Positions 34,001 to 42,847 of a DNA stretch of 64,000 bases are shown here, piece by piece (positions within the stretch are counted from its first letter, which is position 1; each line of letters starts with the position of its first letter). A program made the position numbers and the translations under genes. This stretch comes from Chryseobacterium sp. Leaf180 (GTDB lineage: Bacteria > Bacteroidota > Bacteroidia > Flavobacteriales > Weeksellaceae). Below the pieces are notes generated by a model. It did no database searches, was not told where the DNA came from, and saw only the letters and a program-made list of their open reading frames with translations. The stretch lies in the NCBI RefSeq assembly GCF_001424585.1, contig NZ_LMPJ01000001.1, positions 1,118,450 through 1,182,449 of the forward strand, given 5' to 3'.

Positions 34001-34462
34001 ATGAAAGGGATTTTAAAAATATACCACCCAGAAGAAACATTAAAATACAATATAAAAAATACGTACTGCAAGGCTGTATACAGCAATCAGCAACATTTTT
34101 TAGAGGTAGAGGTCATTACAGACGAAAGTTTGGATCATGTAGACGACGATTCTTTGCAGTACAATTATCCGCAGCTGGCGTTTAAAATTTACGATTTCCC
34201 GATCGAAAGTGACGAGATCAGCGGAAAAACAATTAACGTAGATGATACGGTTGACGAGATATACACCGAAGCCGATCTTTACTGTGATGATGACGCCGTT
34301 TTATACGGAAGCGAACTGATTTTTTCTGACGACGAGCAGGGCGATCTCCAGGTAATCTGGAAGGGCGAAATTGATGATTTCTACACAAGATCAGACACGC
34401 CGCTGCCTTTCAGGCTGAAGTGCAGTCTGAAGCCGGACGAGATTCTCATCGACGAAGAATAA
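34001..34462 (+). CDS. acidic cytosolic protein of unknown function
   Basis: A 153-residue protein without signal peptide or membrane segment and very rich in Asp and Glu, with several clusters (HVDDDS, YCDDDA, SDDEQGD). Regularly spaced hydrophobic residues suggest a beta-rich fold; the acidity could be for metal binding or for mimicking nucleic acid, but this is speculative. It sits between divergent DUF885 and the exbB operon, with its own promoter. Confidence 0.58.
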   Translation: MKGILKIYHPEETLKYNIKNTYCKAVYSNQQHFLEVEVITDESLDHVDDDSLQYNYPQLAFKIYDFPIESDEISGKTINVDDTVDEIYTEADLYCDDDAVLYGSELIFSDDEQGDLQVIWKGEIDDFYTRSDTPLPFRLKCSLKPDEILIDEE

Positions 34463-34592
34463 TTCTAATTTTTTGATACTAAAATCATGTGCTTTTCAGC
34501 GTTTTGCCTGAAAGGTGCATTTTCTTTGTTCTGAAAACCTTGTAACGGCTACATTTAAGGTTATTTTAAGACAAGATTTGATAATAATCTTT

Positions 34593-34600
34593 TATTTTTG
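34593..34600 (+). promoter_or_regulatory. -7 promoter element of the exbB-exbD-tonB operon
   Basis: TATTTTTG matches TAnnTTTG and overlaps an in-frame TTG at 34598, so the start codon must be the downstream ATG at 34631. Confidence 0.55.
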
Positions 34601-34630
34601 CCGTTCACAACCTTTATAAACAATAGATTG

Positions 34631-35335
34631 ATGCTGACAGCGGAACTTACTCAGATTTTTGTCGCGCAGGCGGCAGTCGCCCAAACGGCGGCAGGCCAGA
34701 CCGAATTTTCTTTTTGGGACATTCTTTTTCATGGCGGCATATTTGCCAAAATCGTAATGGTAACGGTGCTCACACTGGGCGTTTTCTCGGTTTATCTTTT
34801 CTTCGAAAGATTTTTCTTTATTAAAAGAATGACCACGAAAACCGACTCCAACTTTATGAATAATATTGAGGATTTCATTCGCGACGGAAAGATAGAAGCG
34901 GCCGCAGATTATTGCAAAACGCAGAATTCACCCGAATCAAGAATTTTAGAAAAAGGAATTTCACGATTAGGAAGACCGGTTTCGGATATCGTAAGCGCGA
35001 TGGAATCTCAGGCTCAAATTGAGGTCGCCAACATGGAAAAAAACCTGAATCTACTTTCTGTGGTTCCAAGTATCGCTCCGATGCTCGGTCTTTTGGGAAC
35101 GGTAATCGGGATGATTATTGCTTTCTTTGACCTTTCACATGCAGAAGGCGCATTTTCACCAAAGACTTTGTCAGAAGGTATTTACACAGCTTTAGGACAA
35201 ACAGCAGTTGGTCTTGCCGTGGCAATTCCGGCAAACTTTTTTTATAATATACTGCTGACGAGAATTGATAAATTTGTTTTGAGAGCACAGAATGTATCGG
35301 GTGAATTTTTAGATATCATCAATAAACCTTTATAA
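34631..35335 (+). CDS. exbB: MotA/TolQ/ExbB proton-channel protein
   Basis: Inner-membrane pentamer subunit that uses the proton motive force to energise TonB-dependent transport. The 234-residue protein has three hydrophobic segments: about 37-58, about 137-162 and about 185-210. The conserved LGLLGTVIGMI block is in the second and GQTAVGLAVAIPA in the third. An Ala/Gln-rich N-terminal stretch precedes the first helix. It is followed 9 bases later by exbD. Confidence 0.93.
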   Translation: MLTAELTQIFVAQAAVAQTAAGQTEFSFWDILFHGGIFAKIVMVTVLTLGVFSVYLFFERFFFIKRMTTKTDSNFMNNIEDFIRDGKIEAAADYCKTQNSPESRILEKGISRLGRPVSDIVSAMESQAQIEVANMEKNLNLLSVVPSIAPMLGLLGTVIGMIIAFFDLSHAEGAFSPKTLSEGIYTALGQTAVGLAVAIPANFFYNILLTRIDKFVLRAQNVSGEFLDIINKPL

Positions 35336-35344
35336 AAAGACACG

Positions 35345-35740
35345 ATGAAAATCCAGAGAAGAAACAAAGCCCATCCGGAATTTAGCCTCGCAGCGATGAC
35401 CGACGTTATCTTGCTGATGCTTATTTTCTTTATGATCACGTCGTCTGCAGCCAACCAAAGCGCGATTGATGTGAAACTTCCGCAAACAGGGAGTGTAGAG
35501 AATAACATTCCGAATCCGATGACGGTGACGGTAAAACCTGACGGATCATATTACGTGGATGACCGGCCGACTGATAAAAATACGGTTGAACAGACAATTG
35601 TGAATGATCTTAAAGCTAAATCAGCAAAATCATTTACCATTCGCGCAGATGAAAATACGCTGCATAAAGACGTTGTTTTCTTGATGGAAATCGCCGAAAA
35701 ATATAAACTGAATATCGCGATCGCTACGGTAAAAGAATAA
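35345..35740 (+). CDS. exbD: ExbD/TolR biopolymer transport protein
   Basis: A 131-residue partner of ExbB with one transmembrane helix (about 18-37) holding the critical aspartate D20 in AAMTDVILLMLIFF. The C-terminal periplasmic domain follows, with SIRAD-like SFTIRADENTLH and the YKLNIAIATVKE end. It is the second gene of the operon, with the tonB-like gene 3 bases after its stop. Confidence 0.93.
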   Translation: MKIQRRNKAHPEFSLAAMTDVILLMLIFFMITSSAANQSAIDVKLPQTGSVENNIPNPMTVTVKPDGSYYVDDRPTDKNTVEQTIVNDLKAKSAKSFTIRADENTLHKDVVFLMEIAEKYKLNIAIATVKE

Positions 35741-35743
35741 ATC

Positions 35744-36616
35744 ATGAGAGGCTATACGATAAATAAAAACGAGGAAAATAAGGACAGGATAAAAAGTGCA
35801 GTACTTTCTGTCGCGATCTGGTCTGCCATTCTGCTTTTTGTTTTTATTTATAAAATGAAACCTTCAGAGCATGTAAAGGAAGCGGAAATTGTTACTACCA
35901 TGCTGGTGAATTTTGGCGATAACCGAAATGGCGAAGGTTTGGAAGAACCTGCCAATCAGGAAGGAAGTTTGGCGGCAGCTACGGAGGAGCCGAGTGAAAC
36001 TGCTGAAGCTGCTGTTACCGAAACCCGAACGGCACTTACTGAAGCGCAGCCTGAAGCCAAAAAATCGGATGCGAAAGAGAAAATCATTACCGGAACCAAC
36101 GATAAAATGAAAGTTGCCAAAAAGGAAGACAGTAAGAAAGAATCGAAAACATCATCCTCATCAGCGACAAAAAATACCAAAAGCAACGCTGCGAAAACCA
36201 ATGCCTCAAACGGGCGCGGTGACGGACGCGGAAACGCAGCCATCGGAAATCTTCTCAACGGGCGTGGCAAAAACCCTGGAAATCAGGGCAACGGAAAAGG
36301 TCCGGGAAATCTCGGTGATCCGTTGGGCGGCGATGGTTATGGTGACAGCAAAATAGGAATTAACCGCGGTCTGACTGATTTTATTCCTGGCACAATGGGA
36401 AAAGGAGGAACGCAGCCAAGTCATAAATGTACAGCCGAAGGTTCAGTAACGATTGCATACAAAGTTGATAAAGCAGGAAATGTAATCTCTGCAAGTCGGT
36501 CGGGTGGCATTTCAGATCCGTGTGTGGTTTCTACGGCAGTCGGCTGGGTGAAGCAGTATGTGAAAGCCGAGCGCGCTCCGGTTTCTTCCACAGGAACGTA
36601 TAAGATTACCTTTTAA
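35744..36616 (+). CDS. TonB-like energy transducer
   Basis: A 290-residue bitopic protein that should couple the ExbB-ExbD motor to outer-membrane TonB-dependent receptors. A membrane helix (about 18-37) is followed by a Glu/Thr/Ala-rich region, a Lys/Ser-rich stretch and a Gly/Asn/Asp-rich linker (about 160-205). The C-terminal TonB-like domain contains GSVTIAYKVDKAGNVISA. The linker lacks the usual proline-rich spacer, being Gly/Asn-rich instead. It ends at a bidirectional terminator. Confidence 0.82.
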   Translation: MRGYTINKNEENKDRIKSAVLSVAIWSAILLFVFIYKMKPSEHVKEAEIVTTMLVNFGDNRNGEGLEEPANQEGSLAAATEEPSETAEAAVTETRTALTEAQPEAKKSDAKEKIITGTNDKMKVAKKEDSKKESKTSSSSATKNTKSNAAKTNASNGRGDGRGNAAIGNLLNGRGKNPGNQGNGKGPGNLGDPLGGDGYGDSKIGINRGLTDFIPGTMGKGGTQPSHKCTAEGSVTIAYKVDKAGNVISASRSGGISDPCVVSTAVGWVKQYVKAERAPVSSTGTYKITF

Positions 36617-36623
36617 TAAACAG

Positions 36624-36651
36624 AAAAGCACTTTATTCAAGTGCTTTTTTT
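36624..36651. terminator. Bidirectional terminator between tonB-like and 36633 genes
   Basis: AAAAGCACTT (36624-36633) pairs with AAGTGCTTTT (36639-36648), with T-tracts on both sides. The stop codon of the minus-strand gene lies in the hairpin, so the stem doubles as its last codons. Confidence 0.85.
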
Positions 36652-37025
36652 ACGTCGCTTATTCTGTTGATAATGGGAAGCGCAAAAATGCCGCTGGTCT
36701 GTAAATACAATTCGTAAAAGGTTTTTGCTTTATCCAGAAAATCATTGTTCTTTAGTACTTTCCCATTGTAATAGAACAGGTTTCCGAGCATTTCGTAATA
36801 ATCTTTGTGATCTCTTTCCTGTCTTTCTTTTACAATTTCAATTATTTCTTCCTTTGGCTTTGCTGAAAGTGCTGCAAAATCAAATTTAAAAATATCTTTC
36901 ATTAAAGAATCAAAATCGAGTTCTTTCTGCATGAGACTTTCTTCGGGTTTGTCTAAAATCAGCTTTTCCAGTGCCTGAGAAAGCTGACGGATGAGTCTTA
37001 GCGTGAATTCTTTATCGGTGATCAT
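36633..37025 (-). CDS. small helical cytosolic protein, possibly DUF6483-like
   Basis: A 130-residue all-helical, acidic protein without signal or membrane segment. The run ITDKEFTLRLIRQLSQALEKL and the later YYEMLGNLFYYNGKVLKN... KTFYELYLQ pattern recall the DUF6483/TPR-like proteins of other bacteria, but the match is by eye only. It is convergent with the tonB-like gene and separate from the SpmAB fusion by 40 bases. Confidence 0.5.
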   Translation of the reverse strand: MITDKEFTLRLIRQLSQALEKLILDKPEESLMQKELDFDSLMKDIFKFDFAALSAKPKEEIIEIVKERQERDHKDYYEMLGNLFYYNGKVLKNNDFLDKAKTFYELYLQTSGIFALPIINRISDVKKALE

Positions 37026-37065
37026 TAGGTATTATTTAAAATTAAAGGTTTAAATTGATTTATAA

Positions 37066-38469
37066 TTAAGCAAAAAACAGATACGCCAACAAGATCGCAG
37101 TAATCACGCCCACCAAATCAGCCAAAAGCATGGCAACAACAGTATATCTCGTATTCTTTACGGCTACAGCTCCAAAGTAAACTGCAATCACATAAAACGT
37201 AGTATCTGAACTTCCCTGAAGAACCGCTGCCAGTTTACCCTGGAAGCTGTCTGCGCCAAAAGTCTGCATCGTATCGACCATCATTCCGCGCGCTCCGGAA
37301 CCGGATAAAGGTTTGATTAAAGCAGTCGGAAGTCCATCAACAAATCTTGCGTCGAGATTTGAAATATTGGCAACCCACTTCATTCCGTCGATAATCACTT
37401 CAAACACACCGGAAGTCCGTAAAAGTGAAATGGCGATCAACATTCCGACTAAGTAAGGAATAATCTTCACACACGTCGTAAAACCCTCTTTTGCGCCTTC
37501 AATAAACGCATCAAATACATTTATTTTCTTGTACAGTGCACCAAGAACAATGGCAATGAAAATAAATAGTATTAAACCATTGCTTAAAACCTGACTGAAT
37601 GTATCAAGATCGTCTTTCGATAGTTTTGTTAAGTAAAAAACCAATGCTGCAACCAGCGCAGAAACGCCGCCGATATATGCTAAAATAACAGGTTTGAGAA
37701 GATTTATTTTCTGATAAACCGACACAATAATCATTGCTGCCATTGTCGCCATAAAGGTCGCAATCATGCAGTATAGAAAAATGTCTGTGGGATTTTTCGA
37801 TCCGTTGGAAGCCCGCAAAGCGATAATTGAAACGGGAATCAGGGTCATTCCTCCTGCGTGAAGGCAGAGAAACATGATCTGCGAATTGCTCGCGGTGTCT
37901 TTATCGGGATTTAAAGTCTGGAGACTTTCCATCGCTTTTAAACCAAATGGTGTTGCGGCATTGTCTAAACCTAAAAGATTGGCACTGAAATTCATCAGCA
38001 TGTGCCCGAAAGCCGGATGGTTTTTAGGAATTTCGGGGAAGAGTTTTGAGAAAAATGGCTGTATCAAACGGCTCAGTAAATTGATGCCGCCAGCTTTTTC
38101 GGCGATACTCATGAAGCCCATGAATAGTGCCATAATTCCAATTAAACCTAAACATATTTTCACTGCCGTTTCGGAAGTTCCGATCACGCCGTCGGTTTGC
38201 TGTACACGGTAAACCTGTACATTCTGTTTTAAAGAATCGGTTTTATAATGAATTCGGTTCTCCTCAACGTCGGATGTTTCGCTTATCTTATGTTTTAAAT
38301 CGGGAGAAAATGCAGCGATATTTTCTTTGCCGATTTTCACGGTGTCACCACTTTTCCCGACCACCATATCATTGAAAATGGTTTTATAATGATCTGAAGA
38401 AATATATTTAAAGGAAGCAACCAAAATAGCAATGATGATGAAAGCCGACCAAATTCTGCTGAGAACCAT
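37066..38469 (-). CDS. SpmA-SpmB fusion, nucleoside-recognition (Gate) domain membrane protein
   Basis: A 467-residue inner-membrane protein. The first half contains NFSANLLGLDNAATPFGLKAM, the SpmA signature; the second half has SGSGARGMM...DTMQTFGADS and QGSSDTTFYVIAVYFGAV, the SpmB signature. About ten membrane helices are visible. Spores are not expected in this phylum, so the family role here is probably transport of a nucleoside-like or other small molecule. A periplasmic region between the first helix and SpmA (about 25-105) is extra and beta-like. It stands alone. Confidence 0.82.
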   Translation of the reverse strand: MVLSRIWSAFIIIAILVASFKYISSDHYKTIFNDMVVGKSGDTVKIGKENIAAFSPDLKHKISETSDVEENRIHYKTDSLKQNVQVYRVQQTDGVIGTSETAVKICLGLIGIMALFMGFMSIAEKAGGINLLSRLIQPFFSKLFPEIPKNHPAFGHMLMNFSANLLGLDNAATPFGLKAMESLQTLNPDKDTASNSQIMFLCLHAGGMTLIPVSIIALRASNGSKNPTDIFLYCMIATFMATMAAMIIVSVYQKINLLKPVILAYIGGVSALVAALVFYLTKLSKDDLDTFSQVLSNGLILFIFIAIVLGALYKKINVFDAFIEGAKEGFTTCVKIIPYLVGMLIAISLLRTSGVFEVIIDGMKWVANISNLDARFVDGLPTALIKPLSGSGARGMMVDTMQTFGADSFQGKLAAVLQGSSDTTFYVIAVYFGAVAVKNTRYTVVAMLLADLVGVITAILLAYLFFA

Positions 38470-38544
38470 TTGAGTAAATTATTGTTTAAACTTAGTTAAA
38501 AATATTCTGAACCGCAAAGAAGCAGCAATTTTGGAGTTTTAAAC

Positions 38545-39057
38545 TTATTTTTCATCCAGATACACCAGTTCGCCTTCAAAATGATCATCGAGATTCCTCA
38601 GGATTTTTGCGTTTTCGGTTTTCTTTTTCAGCTCGTCGATGAAGAAACTCTTCTCGAAAAACTGGCGGTGAATTCCAGGCAGTAATTGCATAAAATAATT
38701 CATCCCGATTTTATTGTTGTGAAGATCCATCTTGGTTTCCAGCGGTTTGTTTGGGAAAAGTTCTTCGTGCAGATCGGTAATTTTTTTACAGAACTCAAGT
38801 GCTTTCTGTGGTGAAGAAACTTTGCTGCAGTACATCAGAATCAGGCAACACCAGAACGCATGACGGAAAGCATTTCCTTCGCCGTTGGTGGACGCTGTTT
38901 TCGGATATAATCTCTGAGCAATGGAATAAGCTTTTACTGTAGCATAAAAACTTAAAACAGAAAAAACAGGATGAGGGAGTACCGCACGCGAGAGTTTAAG
39001 CATTTTGCTGATGCTCATGCTTTTAATGGTGCTGAAAATGACTTTGTAAGTACGCAT
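38545..39057 (-). CDS. DUF6973-like protein
   Basis: A 170-residue protein with NGEGNAFRHAFWCCLILMYC and, later, MDLHNNKIGMNYF. The two blocks match the DUF6973 layout (GxxDAFRHAxW ... DLxNNxxG), a family that I believe is found in secreted or toxin-associated proteins. No signal peptide is present, although a central hydrophobic stretch exists. Catalysis is unproven. It ends 57 bases before accD in the minus direction. Confidence 0.65.
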   Translation of the reverse strand: MRTYKVIFSTIKSMSISKMLKLSRAVLPHPVFSVLSFYATVKAYSIAQRLYPKTASTNGEGNAFRHAFWCCLILMYCSKVSSPQKALEFCKKITDLHEELFPNKPLETKMDLHNNKIGMNYFMQLLPGIHRQFFEKSFFIDELKKKTENAKILRNLDDHFEGELVYLDEK

Positions 39058-39063
39058 TTAAAC

Positions 39064-39093
39064 TAAAAAAATCTCTCCCGAAATGAGAGAGAT
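39064..39093 (-). terminator. Rho-independent terminator after accD
   Basis: On the minus strand, ATCTCTC (39093-39087) pairs with GAGAGAT (39077-39071), followed by seven T residues. Confidence 0.85.
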
Positions 39094-39113
39094 CTTTATT
39101 TATATTAAGATTT

Positions 39114-39968
39114 TTAAGCTTTAGCGGTAAGTAAACGTACCGTTTTGGAAACCGTTTCTTTGATCTCGGTTCTTTTTACGATAAAATCTACGAAACCTTT
39201 TTCCTGAAGGAATTCTGAGGTCTGGAAGCCTTCCGGAAGATCTCTGCCGATCGTCTCACGGATGACTCTCGGACCTGCAAATCCGATTAATGCTTTTGGT
39301 TCTGCCATAATAATGTCGGCTGTCATGGCAAAAGATGCAGTAATTCCACCAAAAGTAGGGTCGCAGAGGTAGGCGATGTATAAAAGTCCGGCTTCTGAAA
39401 GCTGTGCCAGTTTCGCCTGAACCTTTGCCAACTGCATTAGCGAATACGTTGCTTCCTGCATTCTCGCACCGCCCGACTGACAGATAATCATGTACGGAAG
39501 TTTATGCTTGATACAGTAATCTACCGCTCTTCTGATTTTTTCACCCATCACAGAACCCAGAGATCCTCCGATAAAAGAAAAATCCATACAGGAAACAACC
39601 ATTTTGGCTCCTTTAACTTCGCCTACAGCATTTCTGATAGAATCGGTAAGTTTTGTCTTGGCTTTTACTTCCTTCAGACGGTCAGTATACGATTTGGTAT
39701 CTTTAAAATTAAGCATATCGATGCTTTCCACATTAGCGTCCAGCTCAGTAAATTTTCCACCGTCGAAAAGAATTTCAAAAAACTCTGCACTGCCGATTCT
39801 CACATGGAAACCGTCTTCCGGAGAAACGTAATTGTTGTTTTTCAGTTCTTCATTTTCCACGATTTTTCCAGACGGAGTCTGATGCCAGAGCCCTTTCGGT
39901 ACGTCTTTTTTATCGTCGGTAGAAGTGGTGATATTCTGTGCTTTTCTTTTAAACCAGTCGAATGCCAT
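39114..39968 (-). CDS. accD: acetyl-CoA carboxylase carboxyltransferase subunit beta
   Basis: Transfers carboxyl from carboxybiotin to acetyl-CoA, making malonyl-CoA for fatty-acid synthesis with AccA, AccB and AccC. The 284-residue protein has the crotonase-like core: [38 protein letters not shown], and [12 protein letters not shown]. The N-terminal four-cysteine zinc ribbon of E. coli AccD is missing; the region reads [17 protein letters not shown], with no Cys. The ATG begins MAFDWFKRK, a family-typical start. A terminator follows. Confidence 0.94.
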   Translation of the reverse strand: MAFDWFKRKAQNITTSTDDKKDVPKGLWHQTPSGKIVENEELKNNNYVSPEDGFHVRIGSAEFFEILFDGGKFTELDANVESIDMLNFKDTKSYTDRLKEVKAKTKLTDSIRNAVGEVKGAKMVVSCMDFSFIGGSLGSVMGEKIRRAVDYCIKHKLPYMIICQSGGARMQEATYSLMQLAKVQAKLAQLSEAGLLYIAYLCDPTFGGITASFAMTADIIMAEPKALIGFAGPRVIRETIGRDLPEGFQTSEFLQEKGFVDFIVKRTEIKETVSKTVRLLTAKA

Positions 39969-39997
39969 AGTATGTAGTTGAAATTATTGATCTGAAA

Positions 39998-40051
39998 TTT
40001 GAAATTTGATTTGTCACAAAGTTTTAATCTGCGGCAGTTTCAAATTTCAAA
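39998..40051 (-). repeat. 12-bp inverted repeat between fbaA and accD
   Basis: TTTGAAATTTGA (39998-40009) and TCAAATTTCAAA (40040-40051) are perfect inverted copies around a 30-base spacer. No T-run follows on either strand, so it is not a classical terminator; it could be an RNA stem between two genes. Confidence 0.6.
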
Positions 40052-40063
40052 CCTCAAATTAAT

Positions 40064-41134
40064 TTATTTTAAAGTATTGATGTTATTAAGGTCTTCAAAA
40101 GCTTTTACCAGCCTTTTGCTGAAAGTTTCTTCTCCTTTTCTTACCCAAACTCTTGGGTCATAGAATTTTTTGTTTGGTTTATCATCGCCATCCGGATTTC
40201 CGATTTGTGCTTTCAGATACTCGATATTATCAACCATATAATCTCTGATGCCTTCTGTGTAAGCGAACTGAAGATCTGTATCGATATTCATTTTAATAAC
40301 ACCGTAATCGATCGCCTCGCGAATTTCTTCAACGCTTGATCCTGATCCACCGTGGAAAACGAAGTTAATCGGCTTCTCAGCAGTCCCGAATTTTTCCTGA
40401 ACATATTTTTGAGAATTATCAAGAATTTTTGGAGTTAAAACGACGTTTCCTGGCTTATAAACACCGTGCACATTTCCGAAAGCGGCAGCGATGGTAAAAT
40501 TATCAGAGATAGCTTTCAGTTTTTCGTAGGTATAAGCCACATCTTCGGGCTGTGTGTATAGTTTAGAATTATCAACATCAGAGTTGTCTACGCCGTCTTC
40601 TTCTCCTCCAGTTACACCAATTTCTACCTCAAGCGTCATCTGCATCTTGGTCATTTTCTCGAAATATTCACCAGAAATCTCAAGATTTTCTTCTAATGAT
40701 TCTTCAGAAAGATCGAGCATGTGAGAAGAGTACAGTGATTTTCCGGTTTGCTTGAAGAATTCTTCATTGGCCTCCATTAAACCGTCAATCCACGGAAGAA
40801 GTTTCTTTGCCGCGTGATCGGTATGCAAAATTACAGTGGCACCATAAGCTTCTGCCAAGGTATGAATGTGTTTTGCTCCGGCAATTCCACCTAAAATTGC
40901 AGATTTCTGTCCGTCATTGCTCAAGCCTTTGCCCGCATTGAAAGAAGCACCGCCATTTGAAAACTGAATAATCACCGGTGAGTTTAATTTTGAAGCCGTT
41001 TCAAGAACAGCATTTACCGTGCTTGAGCTTACCACATTTACTGCCGGTAAGGCATATTTGTTTTCTTTTGCATGCTGAAAAATATCGGTAACCAATTGGC
41101 CTGTGGCAACGCCTGCCGGAAAAATTCTGCTCAT
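40064..41134 (-). CDS. fbaA: class II fructose-bisphosphate aldolase
   Basis: Zinc-dependent aldolase of glycolysis and gluconeogenesis. The 356-residue length fits the FbaA (class IIA) subgroup. Zinc ligands are visible in VILHTDHAAKK, in the middle histidine of AAAFGNVHGVYKPGN, and in NFVFHGGSGSSVEEI. The N-terminal segment LPAVNVVSSSTVNAVLETA is typical. It lies upstream of accD in the same direction, separated by 95 bases containing an inverted repeat. Confidence 0.96.
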   Translation of the reverse strand: MSRIFPAGVATGQLVTDIFQHAKENKYALPAVNVVSSSTVNAVLETASKLNSPVIIQFSNGGASFNAGKGLSNDGQKSAILGGIAGAKHIHTLAEAYGATVILHTDHAAKKLLPWIDGLMEANEEFFKQTGKSLYSSHMLDLSEESLEENLEISGEYFEKMTKMQMTLEVEIGVTGGEEDGVDNSDVDNSKLYTQPEDVAYTYEKLKAISDNFTIAAAFGNVHGVYKPGNVVLTPKILDNSQKYVQEKFGTAEKPINFVFHGGSGSSVEEIREAIDYGVIKMNIDTDLQFAYTEGIRDYMVDNIEYLKAQIGNPDGDDKPNKKFYDPRVWVRKGEETFSKRLVKAFEDLNNINTLK

Positions 41135-41203
41135 ATTTCTATATTTTGTTTTAAATGATGTTATTTTAAAATCACGGTAAAGATAGTATTTTTTGAGAAA
41201 TCA

Positions 41204-42070
41204 CTAGTTTCTTTTGTCCCTTCCCCAAAGCAGTTTCTGGCGGATGGTTTCATAAAAACTCAGGTCATTTGGCTGTACCAGAAGTAAGTCAAAGGACGCT
41301 TTTCTGACAATGATCTCCTTATCTGTTTCAATGTGTATCAACCTGGAATCTAGCGAGAGAGAATATTGCGGAACGCGGCTTTCCACTTTAAATTTAATTT
41401 CCACCTTATCATTCACCACCAAAGGTCGCACGTTCAGATTGTGTGGCGCAATCGGGGTAATGACAAAATTTTCGTTGCTCGGCGATAAAATCGGTCCGCC
41501 ACAGCTCAGTGAATATGCGGTAGAACCGGTGGGTGTAGAAACGATCACGCCGTCGCCCCAGAAGACATTCAGAAATTCATTATTAATGTAAGAATCGACC
41601 GTCACCATCGAAGTCGTTTCCTTTCGCGAAATCGTCACATCATTTAAAGCATATGGGAAAAATTCGTCAGATCTTGGAGAAACCACTTCAATCACCGATC
41701 TGCGGCTGGTTTTGATGTCTCCTTTAATGATAGAATCTAGCTCGCGGAATGCTTCTTCTTTGGTAAAACTGGCCAGAAATCCCAGTCTTCCGGTATTTAC
41801 ACCGACAACGGGAATTTCGAGATCTTCAATAAATGTGAGTGAATTTACAATCGTTCCGTCGCCCCCGAAGGTGAAGAAAAGATCAATTTCTTTATCAATA
41901 AGATCCTGCTTGGTGCCGAATGTTTCGAATATTTTTGAAAACTGAAGCGACTCTGCCATTTCATCAAACAAAACCGATTTTACGCCGCGGTTTTCGAGCT
42001 CAGAAATAAATTTGCTGAGGTAAAGAAACGTGTCGAGATCTTTCTTTTGCGAATAAATAGCTGCCTTCAT
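41204..42070 (-). CDS. nadK: NAD kinase
   Basis: Phosphorylates NAD to NADP. The 288-residue protein has the signature TFGGDGTIVNS (GGDG at 69-72), VNTGRLGFLASF, and the STPTGSTAYSLSCGGPIL loop, followed by NVRPLVVNDK. It begins 7 bases after the CBS-domain gene stop, so the two form an operon; CBS-domain genes often adjoin nadK in Flavobacteriia, by my recollection. Confidence 0.95.
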   Translation of the reverse strand: MKAAIYSQKKDLDTFLYLSKFISELENRGVKSVLFDEMAESLQFSKIFETFGTKQDLIDKEIDLFFTFGGDGTIVNSLTFIEDLEIPVVGVNTGRLGFLASFTKEEAFRELDSIIKGDIKTSRRSVIEVVSPRSDEFFPYALNDVTISRKETTSMVTVDSYINNEFLNVFWGDGVIVSTPTGSTAYSLSCGGPILSPSNENFVITPIAPHNLNVRPLVVNDKVEIKFKVESRVPQYSLSLDSRLIHIETDKEIIVRKASFDLLLVQPNDLSFYETIRQKLLWGRDKRN

Positions 42071-42077
42071 CTTTTTT

Positions 42078-42728
42078 TTAAATCTCTATAAATTTTTGCA
42101 GAAAACCTAGGCGGTCCTGCAGAAGATCGGTTTTGTCGTCTGTATAATATTTTTCTACAATACGGTAATCGTAGCGGTCAAAAGTCGCGTCGATAGAAGC
42201 AAGATTTCCGGTGCTTATTTTTATAGTAATCTGAATAAATTCGTCAGACATAAAACTGATAAACCCGCCGTAAAATTTAGAATTGTTGCTCTCTACAATA
42301 TTGGCAATTTCTGTCATCGAATATTTTCTTGCCGGCGTTTCTACCGTAAGAATAGCACCGGTTTCCGAAAATAAAGGATATTTCGAAAAGGTCTGAAAAA
42401 CATCTTCACAGGTAATGTACCCCTGATATTTTTCGTTTTTGCTGATCACGGGAACTACGTTTGCATTGAAAGTATAAAAAAGCTTGATGCTTTCTATAAT
42501 ATTATGATCTTCCAGAATGGCAAAACGCTCAATCTGGTGTTCCAGATTTTTAATTGGGCCATCGCTTTCATAAAGAAAATCTTTGGCCAGTGCGCCATAA
42601 AAATGACTGGATTTTTTAATGAATATATGTGAATAACCGAAAGCTTCTAGCATTTCTCTTGCCGACTCAATAGAATCTGAAAGATGAAAACACGGAAAAT
42701 CTTTGGAGATATAATCCTTTATAAACAT
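42078..42728 (-). CDS. CBS-domain protein
   Basis: A 216-residue cytosolic protein whose first 130 residues form a CBS pair (FHLSDSIESAREMLEAFGYSH; NVVPVISKNEKYQGYITCEDVF), a module that binds adenosyl ligands. The C-terminal about 80 residues (MTEIANIVESNNSKFYGGF...) resemble an ACT-like regulatory fold. Position just upstream of nadK suggests an energy-sensing role tied to NAD(P), which is inference. Confidence 0.82.
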   Translation of the reverse strand: MFIKDYISKDFPCFHLSDSIESAREMLEAFGYSHIFIKKSSHFYGALAKDFLYESDGPIKNLEHQIERFAILEDHNIIESIKLFYTFNANVVPVISKNEKYQGYITCEDVFQTFSKYPLFSETGAILTVETPARKYSMTEIANIVESNNSKFYGGFISFMSDEFIQITIKISTGNLASIDATFDRYDYRIVEKYYTDDKTDLLQDRLGFLQKFIEI

Positions 42729-42812
42729 GATGCTAATTTATGAAAATTAAAAACAACACAATCGTGCCGCAATGCTGATTTTTATCGCAAATGCAGTTTA
42801 GGACAATTTTTA

Positions 42813-42843
42813 TTGGAACGTAAGGAAAATAAATTTAACTTTG
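42813..42843 (+). promoter_or_regulatory. orphan consensus promoter
   Basis: TTG (42813-42815), a 20-base spacer and TAACTTTG (42836-42843) match the Bacteroidetes consensus as well as the tRNA-Val promoter does. It points away from both minus-strand neighbours; the only unit downstream on + is the candidate small RNA. Confidence 0.65.
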
Positions 42844-42847
42844 TAGC

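Noticed and set aside
39504..39977. A 157-codon frame antisense to accD
   Set aside because: Same reasoning: the opposite strand encodes a conserved, complete enzyme.
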